From assembly GCF_002382885.1 (NCBI RefSeq), contig NZ_NWVL01000083.1:1-32918 (forward strand): a stretch of 32,918 nt of DNA, given 5' to 3'. A model generated the notes under the pieces. It was not told the DNA's origin. It worked only from the letters and a program-made list of their open reading frames with translations, and did no database searches. The position numbers were made by a program, and so were the translations under genes. Source of the stretch: Streptomyces sp. WZ.A104. Lineage in GTDB: Bacteria; Actinomycetota; Actinomycetes; Streptomycetales; Streptomycetaceae. Below, one piece after another: positions 1 through 8,182 of the stretch; within the stretch, counting starts at the first letter, position 1, and each line of letters starts with the position of its first letter.

Positions 1-1457
1 TGCGGCAGCGGGCGGGACTGCTGCCCGCCGCGCCCGAGGCCCGTCCGGAGCTCACCGCCCCCGATCCGCGCCCGCCGCTCCCCGAGGCCGCCCGGCAGCG
101 GCTCGCCCACCTGCTCGCCGACCGGGCCGGGCCCTCGGGCGGCGGGCGGCGCGGATCGGCGCCCGACCTCACCGAACTGATTCCCCAGTGGCTGGCCACC
201 GCCAACCGGAAGGGCTTCCGGGCCCCGGCCGCCCTGGTGCCCGCGCTGCTGGACGCCGCTCGTGCCCGCACCGATCTGCGGCCGCAGGCGCTCGCGTTCG
301 CGGGGCCGCGGGGGCTGTGGCTGGCCGGGCTGAAGCCCGAGTGGAAGTTCGCCCTGCGCGGTTCCGCGAACGGATCGGTCCGGCCCGACATCACCGACCC
401 GGAGGCGGTGCGCAGTCTGTGGGAGGAGGGGCTGTTCGCGGAGCGGATCGCGCTGCTCGACGCCGTACGGGCCCAGGATCCGCCGGCCGCACTGGCCCTC
501 CTCGCCACGACCTGGTCCACTGAACGGGCCGAGGACCGGCTGATGTTCCTGGACTCGCTGCGGACCGGGCTCAGCGGTGACGACGAGCCCTTCCTGGAGC
601 AGGCCCTGTCGGACCGCAGCCGCAATGTCCGCGCCACTGCCGCCGAGCTGCTGTCCGCCCTGCCCGGGTCTGCACTCGCCGGGCGGATGGCGGCCCGCGC
701 GACGTCCTGTGTGAACCCGGACCGTTCGGGAGGCGGTGCGTCCATCGCCGTGGAGGCGCCGCACGAGTGCGACGCGGGCATGCAGCGCGACGGTGTCGTC
801 GCCGTCCCGCCCACGGGCCGGGGCGAACGGTCCTGGTGGCTCGGGCAGTTGGTGGAGGCCACGCCGCTCGGCATCTGGGAGGAGCGGTTCGGCGGGCGCC
901 CGGCCGAGGACATCGTGGCCCTGCCCGTCGCCGACGAGTGGGCCGTCGAACTGCACACCGCGTGGTGCCGGGCGGCGGTGCGCCAGCGCAATCCGCAGTG
1001 GGCACGAGCCCTGCTCGGGGCCCCTTCGGCGCCTCCGGCGAGCGGCCCGGGGACCGCCTCGATCGCCGAGCGTTCGAAGCTGCTTGCGATCCTTCCCCAG
1101 ACCGAACGCGCCTCCTGGATAGCCGAGTTCGTCGCGGCACACGGCCTGTCGGAGGCGTTCCAGCTGCTCGGGGTCTGCGCGGTCCCTTGGACCGGACCGC
1201 TCGGGCGCGCGGTGGTGGACGCGCTCGACATCGCCCGGGACGGCGGGAGTTATCCGTGGAGCTTCAGCGGGGTGATGGGCCTCGCGGAACGCTGCCTGGA
1301 CCCGGCCGAGGCCGATCGACTGGAAGTCCTCACGGCCGCGCAGGACGAACAGGAGGGCGCGTCGCCCGGAGCCGGAGGGTACTGGTCGGAGGCCTTCCAG
1401 CGCCTGGTCTCCACCCTGCGGCTGCGCGCCGCGATGGAGGCGGAGCTGACAACCTGA
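1..1457 (+). CDS. DUF5691 family protein, 5' end outside window
   Basis: The reading frame is open from the left edge (phase from base 3) to a TGA at 1455-1457, so about 484 C-terminal residues are present and the start lies upstream. The sequence has the layout I associate with DUF5691: a 'PQWLATANRKGFRAP' block, then 'LLDAARARTDLRPQALAF' and 'GLWLAGLKPEWKF', followed by a HEAT-like helical stretch (ALSDRSRNVRATAAELLSAL). No enzymatic motif, signal peptide or membrane segment is visible, so it is probably cytoplasmic. From family knowledge, DUF5691 genes in actinomycetes often neighbour SWIM zinc-finger, MoxR-type ATPase, DUF5682 and VWA genes; those would lie left of the window and cannot be checked. 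Function is unknown. Confidence is high that it is coding and moderate for the family name. Confidence 0.85.
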   Translation, partial: RQRAGLLPAAPEARPELTAPDPRPPLPEAARQRLAHLLADRAGPSGGGRRGSAPDLTELIPQWLATANRKGFRAPAALVPALLDAARARTDLRPQALAFAGPRGLWLAGLKPEWKFALRGSANGSVRPDITDPEAVRSLWEEGLFAERIALLDAVRAQDPPAALALLATTWSTERAEDRLMFLDSLRTGLSGDDEPFLEQALSDRSRNVRATAAELLSALPGSALAGRMAARATSCVNPDRSGGGASIAVEAPHECDAGMQRDGVVAVPPTGRGERSWWLGQLVEATPLGIWEERFGGRPAEDIVALPVADEWAVELHTAWCRAAVRQRNPQWARALLGAPSAPPASGPGTASIAERSKLLAILPQTERASWIAEFVAAHGLSEAFQLLGVCAVPWTGPLGRAVVDALDIARDGGSYPWSFSGVMGLAERCLDPAEADRLEVLTAAQDEQEGASPGAGGYWSEAFQRLVSTLRLRAAMEAELTT

Positions 1458-1514
1458 CGACCCCGCTCCCGCCCCCTCGCCTCTGAAACGCCCAGGCCCG
1501 CACCCACACCGGCG

Positions 1515-1574
1515 CCGGCACCGGCACCGGCACCCAAGTCCAGCCCCAGCCCCAGGCCCAGGCCCAGGCCCAGG
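1515..1574. repeat. Short tandem hexanucleotide repeats between convergent genes
   Basis: The 154-bp gap between the DUF5691 stop and the icmB stop is low-complexity. CCGGCA occurs three times in tandem at 1515-1532. After a short CAGCCC-type stretch, CCCAGG occurs four times at 1551-1574. Related CAGGCCCGCACCCA words flank both ends (around 1494-1506 and 1589-1602). No classical hairpin terminator is obvious. These repeats generate open frames coding Ala/Trp or Gly/Leu strings, which I regard as artefacts. The block looks like replication-slippage DNA tolerated between two 3' ends. Confidence 0.75.
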
Positions 1575-1611
1575 CCCGAGCCAACGCCCAGGCCCGCACC
1601 CAAGTCCGGGC

Positions 1612-2025
1612 TCAGGTCTGCGCGGGCTGGCGGACGTTGGCGTTGACCCAGTCGACGATCTCGGTCGTCGTCGCCCCCGGCGTGAAGAGCTCAGCCACGC
1701 CCAGCTTCTTCAGCGGAGGAATGTCCGCCTCCGGGATGATCCCGCCGCCGAACACCTTGATGTCCTCCGCCTCCCGCTCCTTCAGCAGCTCGATCACCTT
1801 CGCGAAGAGCGTGTTGTGCGCTCCGGAGAGGATCGAGAGGCCGATGGCGTCGGCGTCCTCCTGGATCGCCGTGTCGACGATCTGCTCGGGGGTCTGGTGG
1901 AGCCCCGTATAGATCACCTCCATACCGGCATCCCGCAACGCCCGTGCGATCACCTTGGCCCCGCGGTCATGGCCGTCGAGTCCCGGCTTGGCCACCACCA
2001 CACGGATCGGACCGGTCACACCCAT
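1612..2025 (-). CDS. icmB: Isobutyryl-CoA mutase small subunit (B12-binding)
   Basis: This 137-residue protein is a stand-alone cobalamin-binding domain, matching the length and sequence character of Streptomyces IcmB. With a separate large subunit (IcmA) it interconverts isobutyryl-CoA and n-butyryl-CoA, linking valine and fatty-acid catabolism to polyketide starter and extender supply. The base-off/His-on B12 motif DxHxxG is present (D17, H19, G22, in PGLDGHDRG), followed by SxL (S64-L66) and the glycine turn VFGGG (91-95). I chose the ATG at 2025 because GGAGG lies five bases upstream and the protein then begins like known IcmB. The frame stays open upstream to 2343, but that part has no B12-domain character. 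No large-subunit gene is in the window. A general B12-binding methylmalonyl-CoA mutase small subunit is the alternative. Confidence 0.92.
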   Translation of the reverse strand: MGVTGPIRVVVAKPGLDGHDRGAKVIARALRDAGMEVIYTGLHQTPEQIVDTAIQEDADAIGLSILSGAHNTLFAKVIELLKEREAEDIKVFGGGIIPEADIPPLKKLGVAELFTPGATTTEIVDWVNANVRQPAQT

Positions 2026-2078
2026 CACTGCCTCCACATGGTCTCCCGCGCCTGAAGGGCCGGGGATGTGAACGAACG

Positions 2079-2087
2079 TTATCCACA
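2079..2087 (+). other. Single DnaA-box-like 9-mer
   Basis: TTATCCACA, the classical DnaA box, occurs once upstream of icmB. There is no cluster of such boxes nearby, so this is not an origin. It could be a DnaA regulatory site or chance. Confidence 0.3.
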
Positions 2088-2225
2088 GCATCCCGTACGC
2101 CGCCGTTTCGCGGCAGGCGGGGAGGGGGAAATCACACGTGGGACATGTTCGCCAGGCGTCGTCCCCCGTCCACGCGGTGTTCCGGCCGCGCGGGGACCCG
2201 GCGCAAGGGGAGCCGCTACGAGGTC

Positions 2226-2268
2226 GCCGTACCACCGCGCCGCCAGCCGCACGGCACGGTGGTACGGC
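2226..2268. repeat. 12-bp perfect inverted repeat in icmB/lipase divergent region
   Basis: GCCGTACCACCG at 2226-2237 is exactly mirrored by CGGTGGTACGGC at 2257-2268, leaving a 19-base loop. It lies in the 375-bp region between two divergent genes, where a transcription terminator is not expected, and no T-run follows. It may be an operator or a 5'-leader structure of the lipase transcript. Nothing else gene-like is visible at 2026-2400 apart from the DnaA-like box and the tandem repeat at 2284. Confidence 0.6.
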
Positions 2269-2283
2269 CATCTTCGCCCGACC

Positions 2284-2307
2284 GACCGACCGGCTGACCG
2301 ACCGGCT
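2284..2307 (+). repeat. Two tandem copies of GACCGACCGGCT
   Basis: The 12-bp unit GACCGACCGGCT occurs twice without interruption at 2284-2295 and 2296-2307. Partial GACC and GGCCGACC units lie on either side, giving a GACC-rich tract of about 35 bp upstream of the lipase start. It may be slippage-generated or contain repeated protein-binding half sites. Confidence 0.6.
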
Positions 2308-2400
2308 GGCCGACCCGGTCGCGACCTCGTGCCGACACCCCATGAGGGTCCACGGGGACGGGAGCCGCCTCCCCCGTGCACCAGTGCAGGAGGTCGGCCC

Positions 2401-3348
2401 GTGAAGGTCCTCCCTTTCCTCTCCCTACTGCTGAACCGCCCCCTACCACTGAACCGCCCCGGACTGCTACGCCTCCCCGGACTGCTGCACCGCGTCGGAA
2501 AGCCGCACCGCGCCGGACCGCTCGCCCGCCCCGGGCGCCCGGGCCCCCGCCTCTCCTCCGCGCTGCTCGGCGCCACCGCCCTGGAGCTGGTCGTCCTCGC
2601 CGGGCACCTGGCTGTCTACCCCTTCGGCCTCACCCCGGAGCGCCGCCGGCCGGTTCCCTCACCCGACCCGTCGCCCGCTCCGCGCCTCGCCCCGGCCTCC
2701 GCCCCGCCGCCCGTCGTCCTGCTGCACGGGTTCATCGACAACCGCTCCGTCTTCCTCCTCCTGCGCCGGACGCTGTCCCGGCACGGCCGCCGGCACCTGG
2801 AGTCCCTCAACTACTCCCCGCTGACACGCGACATCCGCACCGCCGCCGAACTGCTCGGCCGGCACGTGGAGGAGATCTGCGCGCGTACCGGGCACCGCCG
2901 GGTCGACGTCGTCGGGCACAGCCTCGGCGGACTGATCGCCCGGTACTACGTGCAGCGGCTCGGCGGTGACCACCGGGTCCGCACCCTCGTCACGCTCGGC
3001 ACGCCGCACAGCGGCACCGCCGTCGCACCGGGGGCGGGTATTCACCCCATCGTGCGGCAGATGCGCGGCGGGTCCTCCGTGATCGAGGAGCTGCGCAGCC
3101 CCGCACCCGGCTGCCGGACGCGGTTCGTCAGTTTCTGGAGCGAGCTGGACCAGGTGATGGTCCCGGCCGAGACAGCGTGCGTCGACCACTCCGACCTCGA
3201 CGCCGTGAACGTACGCGTCACCGGCATCGGGCACCTCGCGCTGCCCGTACATCCGGCGGTGGCCGCCGCCGTCCGTGAGGCGCTCGATGCGTGCGAGGCG
3301 CCGGAGGACACATCCGCCTCCGACGGAACGACAGCTTCCGTGGCCTGA
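2401..3348 (+). CDS. Lipase-like alpha/beta hydrolase, membrane-anchored or secreted
   Basis: This 315-residue protein has the lipase class 2/EstA-type fold. The oxyanion strand VVLLHGF is at 105-111, the nucleophile elbow GHSLGG at 172-177 (Ser174), the likely acid is Asp250 in SELDQ and the likely base His278 in GIGHLAL. A VTLGTPHSGT segment (197-206) is typical of triacylglycerol lipases of this group. The N terminus is long: basic-hydrophobic from residue 1, then a hydrophobic helix at about 52-75 (SSALLGATALELVVLAGHLAVY), then a Pro-rich linker to 104. That suggests export with the catalytic domain outside the membrane. The GTG at 2401 was chosen because AGGAGG lies seven bases upstream; the open frame further 5' has no conserved character. 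The natural substrate cannot be read from sequence. Confidence 0.87.
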   Translation: MKVLPFLSLLLNRPLPLNRPGLLRLPGLLHRVGKPHRAGPLARPGRPGPRLSSALLGATALELVVLAGHLAVYPFGLTPERRRPVPSPDPSPAPRLAPASAPPPVVLLHGFIDNRSVFLLLRRTLSRHGRRHLESLNYSPLTRDIRTAAELLGRHVEEICARTGHRRVDVVGHSLGGLIARYYVQRLGGDHRVRTLVTLGTPHSGTAVAPGAGIHPIVRQMRGGSSVIEELRSPAPGCRTRFVSFWSELDQVMVPAETACVDHSDLDAVNVRVTGIGHLALPVHPAVAAAVREALDACEAPEDTSASDGTTASVA

Positions 3349-3402
3349 AATAGAACATCTATCGAACGTAGGGCCAAGGCTGTGCCAGTCGTCCACCGAA
3401 AG

Positions 3403-3431
3403 ACGGCCGATTGCCCGTTTCCTACGGCCGT
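3403..3431. terminator. Possible hairpin after the lipase gene
   Basis: ACGGCCG (3403-3409) pairs with CGGCCGT (3425-3431) across a 15-base loop and is followed by AAAACCC rather than a T-run. It lies 54 bases after the lipase stop and 124 bases before the M23 start. It could be a weak terminator or part of the M23 leader. I did not find a ydaO-type riboswitch signature in this gap. Confidence 0.35.
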
Positions 3432-3554
3432 AAAACCCGTCGAAGATTGTCGTCCTCACATACTGCCGGGTACAGTCGCGGCCACTGCTTCCCCCCTGGG
3501 GACCCGCTGGCCGGGACCCAGAACAGTCCTGCTGCCGAGGCGAGAGAGAAGTTG

Positions 3555-5249
3555 GTGAACGACCAGCACCCCCACGCCGGGCCCGTCGGGTACGACAGTC
3601 AGTCGACCGGCAGCTTCGCCACCGACCCGCTCTTCGGCTCCCTTCCGGGTGCGCACGAATCCGGCCAAGCAGCCGACTACGACTCGGCCCATCAGGCCAC
3701 CGCGACCGCCACCACCGGGTACGACGGCACCTACGGCGGCGAGTCCTACGGCGGCTACAGCGGCGCGTACGACACCACCGCCTGGGACACGGGCGCTCAC
3801 ACGGACGCCCAGCAGACGGCCACGGCCGCCGCGACCGCCACATACGACGGCTACACGGATCATTCGCAGGTCCACCAGCAGTGGGACACGACCGGGCAGC
3901 AGTGGGACGCCACCGGCGCCTGGCAGCAGACCGTCGACCAGGACGCGACCGGCCAGTGGACGGCCGCCGAGACCGGCGCCTTCCCCACCACCGCGTTCAG
4001 TTCCGCCCCGTACGGCACGGACGCCTACGACACCGGGGCGTACCCGGTCGGCACCGCCTACGGGACCGACGGCGGCTACAGGGCCGACGGCGGCTACGGG
4101 ACCGACGCGTACGACACCGGGGCCCACGACACCACCGCCTTCGCCACCGGCGCCTACACGGCCGACGGGTACGGAACCGGTGCGTACGGCACGAGCGCGT
4201 ACGGCACCGGCACGTACGACACGGGTGCCTATGACGCGACCGCCTGGAACTCCGGCGCCACGCCCGAGGAGTCCGCGTACGGACCCGAACAGACGTCGTA
4301 TCCACTGTACGAACAGCAGACGCACGAAGGGGGCGTGGAAGCGGGCACGGACACAGCCCCGTCCTCCACCGCCGAGCTCGCCACCGAGGCAGCCCCCGCC
4401 ACCGACGACGCTCCGGAGCCGGACGCCGAGGACTACGCGAACCACGCGCCCGCCCCGCACCCCGTGAACCGCGCCGTCGTCCGCCCGCCCGCCGCCCGCA
4501 ACCGGGCCCGGCGCCGCAGCCCCGCCAAGCGCTCCGCGCTCCTGACCGTCGCGGTGCCCTCCGCCTGCGTGATGAGCGTCGCGGGCATCGCCGCCGCCTC
4601 GGTCAGCGGGATGTCCGGCGGCGAGGAGAAGCCGGAGGAGGCGACCGCCTCCATGGCGATCGCGGACCCCAGCACGGTCAGGACGGTCGCCGCCAACAAC
4701 AAGCTCGACAACCAGCTGGAACAGCTCTCCGAGGGCAGCGCCGACTTCCGCGAGCGCGCGAGCCGCACCCAGGAACGCATCGACCTGCGGGAACGGCAGG
4801 CGGCGGAGAAGAAGAAGCGCGAGGAGGAGGCCGCACGCCGCGAGGCGCTGCGCCCCAAGTTCGTCCTGCCGGTGAAGCAGCACGGGCTGAGCGCCTACTA
4901 CGGCCAGGCGGGCATCAACTGGATGTCCGTGCACACGGGCATCGACTTCCCCGTCTCGTACGGCACTCCGGTGATGGCCGCGACCGACGGCACCGTGCGC
5001 ACACAGCTGAACAGCGCGTACGGGGTCATGGCGATCGTGACCGCGGCCGACGGCACGGAGACCTGGTACTGCCACCTCAGCAGCACCAAGATCCGCTCGG
5101 GCCCGGTCAAGGCCGGTGACGTCATCGCGTACTCCGGGAATTCGGGCAACTCCACCGGCCCGCACCTGCACTTCGAGGTCCGGCCGGGCGGCGGCGCGGC
5201 GGTCGACCCGCTGGCGTGGCTGCGCAGCAAGGGCGTCGACCCGACCTGA
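3555..5249 (+). CDS. Membrane-anchored M23 metallopeptidase with Tyr/Gly/Thr-rich N-terminal tail
   Basis: This 564-residue protein ends in an M23 (LytM-type) peptidase domain at about 435-560 with all zinc and catalytic residues: His460 and Asp464 (HTGID), His507 (YCHL) and His537-Leu-His539 (HLHF). Such enzymes cleave peptidoglycan cross-bridges. There is no cleavable signal peptide. A basic patch (RNRARRRSPAKR) precedes one hydrophobic segment at about 327-352, and a Glu/Lys/Arg coiled-coil follows at about 383-433, as in envelope-spanning LytM regulators. By positive-inside logic residues 1-320 are cytoplasmic. They are low-complexity, built from repeats such as AYDTGAY and YGTGAYG, with dozens of Tyr. 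The GTG at 3555 was chosen by similarity to the start style of such genes; the ribosome site (GAGAGAG) is weak, TTG at 3552 is an alternative, and the frame is open upstream. Confidence 0.9.
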   Translation: MNDQHPHAGPVGYDSQSTGSFATDPLFGSLPGAHESGQAADYDSAHQATATATTGYDGTYGGESYGGYSGAYDTTAWDTGAHTDAQQTATAAATATYDGYTDHSQVHQQWDTTGQQWDATGAWQQTVDQDATGQWTAAETGAFPTTAFSSAPYGTDAYDTGAYPVGTAYGTDGGYRADGGYGTDAYDTGAHDTTAFATGAYTADGYGTGAYGTSAYGTGTYDTGAYDATAWNSGATPEESAYGPEQTSYPLYEQQTHEGGVEAGTDTAPSSTAELATEAAPATDDAPEPDAEDYANHAPAPHPVNRAVVRPPAARNRARRRSPAKRSALLTVAVPSACVMSVAGIAAASVSGMSGGEEKPEEATASMAIADPSTVRTVAANNKLDNQLEQLSEGSADFRERASRTQERIDLRERQAAEKKKREEEAARREALRPKFVLPVKQHGLSAYYGQAGINWMSVHTGIDFPVSYGTPVMAATDGTVRTQLNSAYGVMAIVTAADGTETWYCHLSSTKIRSGPVKAGDVIAYSGNSGNSTGPHLHFEVRPGGGAAVDPLAWLRSKGVDPT

Positions 5250-5261
5250 CGCGCGCACACG

Positions 5262-5295
5262 GTGAAGGGGGCCCCGGGCGTGGGGCCCCCTTCAC
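5262..5295. terminator. Strong bidirectional hairpin terminator, M23/pcrA
   Basis: GTGAAGGGGGCCCC (5262-5275) is perfectly complementary to GGGGCCCCCTTCAC (5282-5295), a 14-bp stem with a six-base loop. It sits 12 bases after the M23 stop and 14 bases after the pcrA stop on the opposite strand, so it can end both convergent transcripts. No long T-run follows, as is common in Streptomyces. Confidence 0.9.
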
Positions 5296-5309
5296 CATGT
5301 TCTCCGCCG

Positions 5310-7748
5310 CTACAGCTTCTCGACCGGCGCGTACCGCAGCAGCAGCTTCTTCGGGCGTTCGTCCCCGAAGTCGACCGTCGCCTTGGCCTGGTCGCCCACG
5401 CCTTCGACGGCCGTCACCGTGCCGAGGCCGAACTGGTCGTGGGTGACCCGGTCCCCCACCACCAGGGTGACGACCGGCTTCTCCGTACCGCGCCGGGTCG
5501 CGAAACCCGAGGGGCCGGAGCGGGAGCGGGAGGAGGAGAGCGAGGACGTGATGCCCGAGGTGGGTCCGGCCGGGGCGGCCATCGGACCCTTGCGCTTCCA
5601 GTCCAGGTGCTCGTCCGGGATCTCCTCCAGGAACCGCGAGGGCGGGTTGTACGACGGCTGGCCCCAGGCACTGCGCATGGCGGCGCGGGTGAGGTAGAGG
5701 CGTTCGCGGGCGCGGGTGATGCCGACGTAGGCGAGGCGGCGCTCCTCCTCCAGCTCCTTGGTCTGGCCGAGGGCCCGCATGTGCGGGAAGACGCCGTCCT
5801 CCATGCCGGTGAGGAAGACGACCGGGAACTCCAGGCCCTTCGCCGTGTGCAGGGTCATCAGCGTGATGACGCCGGAGCCGTCCCCGTCCTCGTCGGGGAT
5901 CTGGTCGGAGTCGGCGACGAGCGCGACCTTCTCCAGGAACTCCGCGAGGGTGCCCGCGCCCTCCGTCTCGCCGCGCTCCTGCTCGAATTCGAGGGCGACG
6001 GCGGCGAGTTCCTGAAGGTTCTCGATGCGGGTCTCGTCCTGCGGGTCGGTGGATGCCTGGAGCTCTGCGAGATAGCCCGTGCGCTCCAGGACCGCTTCCA
6101 GCACGACGGCTGGGCCGGCGCCGGACTCGACGATCGTGCGCAGCTCCTCCATCAGCGTGTTGAACCGCTTGACGGCGTTGGCCGAGCGGGCGGCCATGCC
6201 GTAGGCCTCGTCGACGCGGCGCAGCGCCTGCGGGAAGGAGATCTTCTCGCGCAGCGAGAGGGCGTCGATCATCGCTTCGGCGCGGTCGCCGATGCCGCGC
6301 TTGGGCACGTTGAGGATGCGGCGCAGCGGGACGGTGTCCTCGGGGTTGGCGAGGACACGGAGGTAGGCCAGGACGTCCCGGACCTCCTTGCGCTCGTAGA
6401 AGCGCACACCGCCGACGACCTTGTAGGGCAGGCCGACGCGGATGAAGATCTCTTCGAAGACACGGGACTGGGCGTTGGTCCGGTAGAACACGGCGACGTC
6501 GCCCGCCTTGGCGTCGCCCTTGTCGGTGAGGCGGTCGATCTCCTCGGCGACGAACTGGGCCTCGTCGTGCTCGGTGTCCGCGACATAGCCGGTGATGCGG
6601 GCGCCGCTGCCGGCGTTGGTCCAGAGGTTCTTGGGGCGGCGGCTCTCGTTGCGCTCGATGACCGCGTTGGCGGCGGAGAGGATCGTCTGCGTGGAGCGGT
6701 AGTTCTGCTCCAGGAGGATCGTCGTCGCGTCCGGGTAGTCCTCCTCGAACTGGAGGATGTTGCGGATGGTCGCGCCCCGGAAGGCGTAGATCGACTGGTC
6801 CGCGTCGCCCACCACGCACAGCTCTGCGGGGGCGTCGTGCTCCCCGGCCGGGCCGACCAGTTCCCGTACCAGCGTGTACTGGGCGTGGTTGGTGTCCTGG
6901 TACTCGTCGACCAGGACGTGACGGAAGCGGCGGCGGTAGTGCTCGGCGACGTCCGGGAAGGCCTGGAGGAGGTGGACCGTCGTCATGATGATGTCGTCGA
7001 AGTCCAGGGCGTTGGCCTCGCGCAGGCGGGCCTGGTAGAGCGTGTACGCCTGGGCGAGGGTCTTCTCGAAGCCATCGGCAGCCTGCCCGGCGAAGGTCTC
7101 CTCGTCGATGAGCTCGTTCTTGAGGTTGGAGACCTTGGCGGTGAAGGACTTCGGCGGATAGCGCTTGGGGTCCAGGTCGAGGTCGCGGCAGACCAGGGCC
7201 ATCAGGCGCTTGGAGTCGGCGGCGTCGTAGATCGAGAACGACGAGGTGAAGCCGAGCTTCTTGGACTCGCGGCGCAGGATGCGGACGCACGCGCTGTGGA
7301 AGGTCATGACCCACATGGCGTTGGCGCGCGGGCCGACGAGCTGCTCGACGCGCTCCTTCATCTCGCCCGCGGCCTTGTTGGTGAAAGTGATCGCGAGGAT
7401 CTGCCCGGGGTGGACCCCGCGCTCGGCCAGCAGATGGGCGATGCGGTGGGTGAGCACCCGGGTCTTGCCGGAGCCGGCCCCGGCGACGATGAGCAGCGGG
7501 GACCCGGCGTGCACGACGGCGGCGCGCTGTTCGGTGTTGAGCCCGTCGAGCAGCGCGGCGGAGTCGATCACCGGGCGCGGGTGACCGTCGCGGTAATACC
7601 CGTCCCGGGGCGGCGGGGGCGCGTCGAAGACGCCCTCGAAGAGTCCCTCCGGCACCGCTTCGGGTGCGTGGTCCTCGGGGGGCGGCGGAGGACCGTCCTC
7701 CGCGGGCTGGAGGCCGGTCAGGAAGCTGTCGTCAAAGAGGCTGCTCAT
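5310..7748 (-). CDS. pcrA: ATP-dependent DNA helicase PcrA/UvrD, superfamily 1A
   Basis: This 812-residue protein is a complete 3'-5' SF1A helicase used in nucleotide excision repair, replication restart and removal of RecA or RNA polymerase from DNA. Walker A is GAGSGKT at 90-96, preceded by the Q-motif region LNTEQRAAV. Motif Ic/II is seen as LVDEYQDTN, motif III as GDADQSIYAFRGA, motif IV/V around LTLHTAKGLEFP-like residues, and motif VI as VGITRARERLYL. The final ~55 residues (GDRVTHDQFGLGTVTAVEG onward) are the Tudor-like RNA-polymerase-binding domain typical of PcrA rather than of other UvrD paralogues. The first ~65 residues are a Pro/Asp-rich extension usual in actinomycetes. Start: ATG at 7748 with GGGAGG immediately upstream, spacing short (two bases). 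It appears to be monocistronic. Confidence 0.97.
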   Translation of the reverse strand: MSSLFDDSFLTGLQPAEDGPPPPPEDHAPEAVPEGLFEGVFDAPPPPRDGYYRDGHPRPVIDSAALLDGLNTEQRAAVVHAGSPLLIVAGAGSGKTRVLTHRIAHLLAERGVHPGQILAITFTNKAAGEMKERVEQLVGPRANAMWVMTFHSACVRILRRESKKLGFTSSFSIYDAADSKRLMALVCRDLDLDPKRYPPKSFTAKVSNLKNELIDEETFAGQAADGFEKTLAQAYTLYQARLREANALDFDDIIMTTVHLLQAFPDVAEHYRRRFRHVLVDEYQDTNHAQYTLVRELVGPAGEHDAPAELCVVGDADQSIYAFRGATIRNILQFEEDYPDATTILLEQNYRSTQTILSAANAVIERNESRRPKNLWTNAGSGARITGYVADTEHDEAQFVAEEIDRLTDKGDAKAGDVAVFYRTNAQSRVFEEIFIRVGLPYKVVGGVRFYERKEVRDVLAYLRVLANPEDTVPLRRILNVPKRGIGDRAEAMIDALSLREKISFPQALRRVDEAYGMAARSANAVKRFNTLMEELRTIVESGAGPAVVLEAVLERTGYLAELQASTDPQDETRIENLQELAAVALEFEQERGETEGAGTLAEFLEKVALVADSDQIPDEDGDGSGVITLMTLHTAKGLEFPVVFLTGMEDGVFPHMRALGQTKELEEERRLAYVGITRARERLYLTRAAMRSAWGQPSYNPPSRFLEEIPDEHLDWKRKGPMAAPAGPTSGITSSLSSSRSRSGPSGFATRRGTEKPVVTLVVGDRVTHDQFGLGTVTAVEGVGDQAKATVDFGDERPKKLLLRYAPVEKL

Positions 7749-8007
7749 CGCCTCCCGAGTCTAGGCGGCCGCACTGACAACCTTCCGCCGAAGTCCGGAA
7801 GGGGCCGTTCACACCGGCACACACGGACAGCGGACGTCCACGTTCCGTGAAGGAGTGCCCGGTCGGAGGGGGTGCGGGGCCCCTGATCCGCGAAGGTCAC
7901 GAAAATGTATCGGGCATATCGCTCATCGTCCTTCCCAGCGGCGGGGCCGGTTGGCTACCGTGCTCGGTCAGGTGATCCGTACCTCCCTGAGGCGAACCGC
8001 GCCTGAC

Positions 8008-8163
8008 GGACACCTCCGCCGAATCCGGCCTGCCCTCGCGGCGGTTCGGAACCGGGGACCCACACGCAGAACCGGGGTGAATCGGTCCGTACCTCTCCCG
8101 TCCGGACCGTAGGACAGCCTTCCGTTCCCGTCCGAACCCGACAGCTAACCCGGTAGGCGGTCC
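8008..8163 (+). ncRNA. c-di-AMP riboswitch (ydaO-yuaA class)
   Basis: The leader of the first NlpC/P60 gene carries the conserved pieces of the ydaO class in order: CTCCGCCGAATCC (8014-8026), the ACCGGGGACCCA block (8051-8062), GGGGTGAATCGG (8074-8085), the CCTTCCGT...CGAACCCGACAGC block (8118-8144) and the TAACCCGGTAGGCGG 3' end (8146-8160). The P1 helix can form between CCGCC (8016-8020) and GGCGG (8156-8160). From established knowledge this class binds c-di-AMP and in Streptomyces lowers expression of cell-wall hydrolases such as RpfA when c-di-AMP is high. The hydrolase ribosome site follows at about 8166-8173. Boundaries are by eye. The rest of the 7749-8182 gap holds only promoter-like sequence (AT-richer around 7900-7925). 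Confidence 0.9.
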
Positions 8164-8182
8164 ACGGAAGGAGATGCCGGTC

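Noticed and set aside
1250..1603. Minus-strand frames coding Gly/Leu or Ala/Trp repeats at 1250-1603
   Set aside because: They are produced by the CCCAGG and CCGGCA DNA repeats, have no initiation context and overlap the DUF5691 gene.
2079..2087. Replication origin signalled by a DnaA box
   Set aside because: There is one box only, with no cluster, AT-rich unwinding region, or dnaA/dnaN genes.
3349..3554. A second c-di-AMP riboswitch in front of the M23 peptidase gene
   Set aside because: I looked for the GGGGTGAATC and CCCGACAGCTAAC segments; neither occurs in this gap.
5262..7850. An 862-residue open frame on the + strand antisense to pcrA
   Set aside because: The minus strand encodes a complete, motif-perfect PcrA. 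The + frame is the usual long shadow of a high-GC gene (Val/Gly/Leu/Arg/Asp composition) with no domain.
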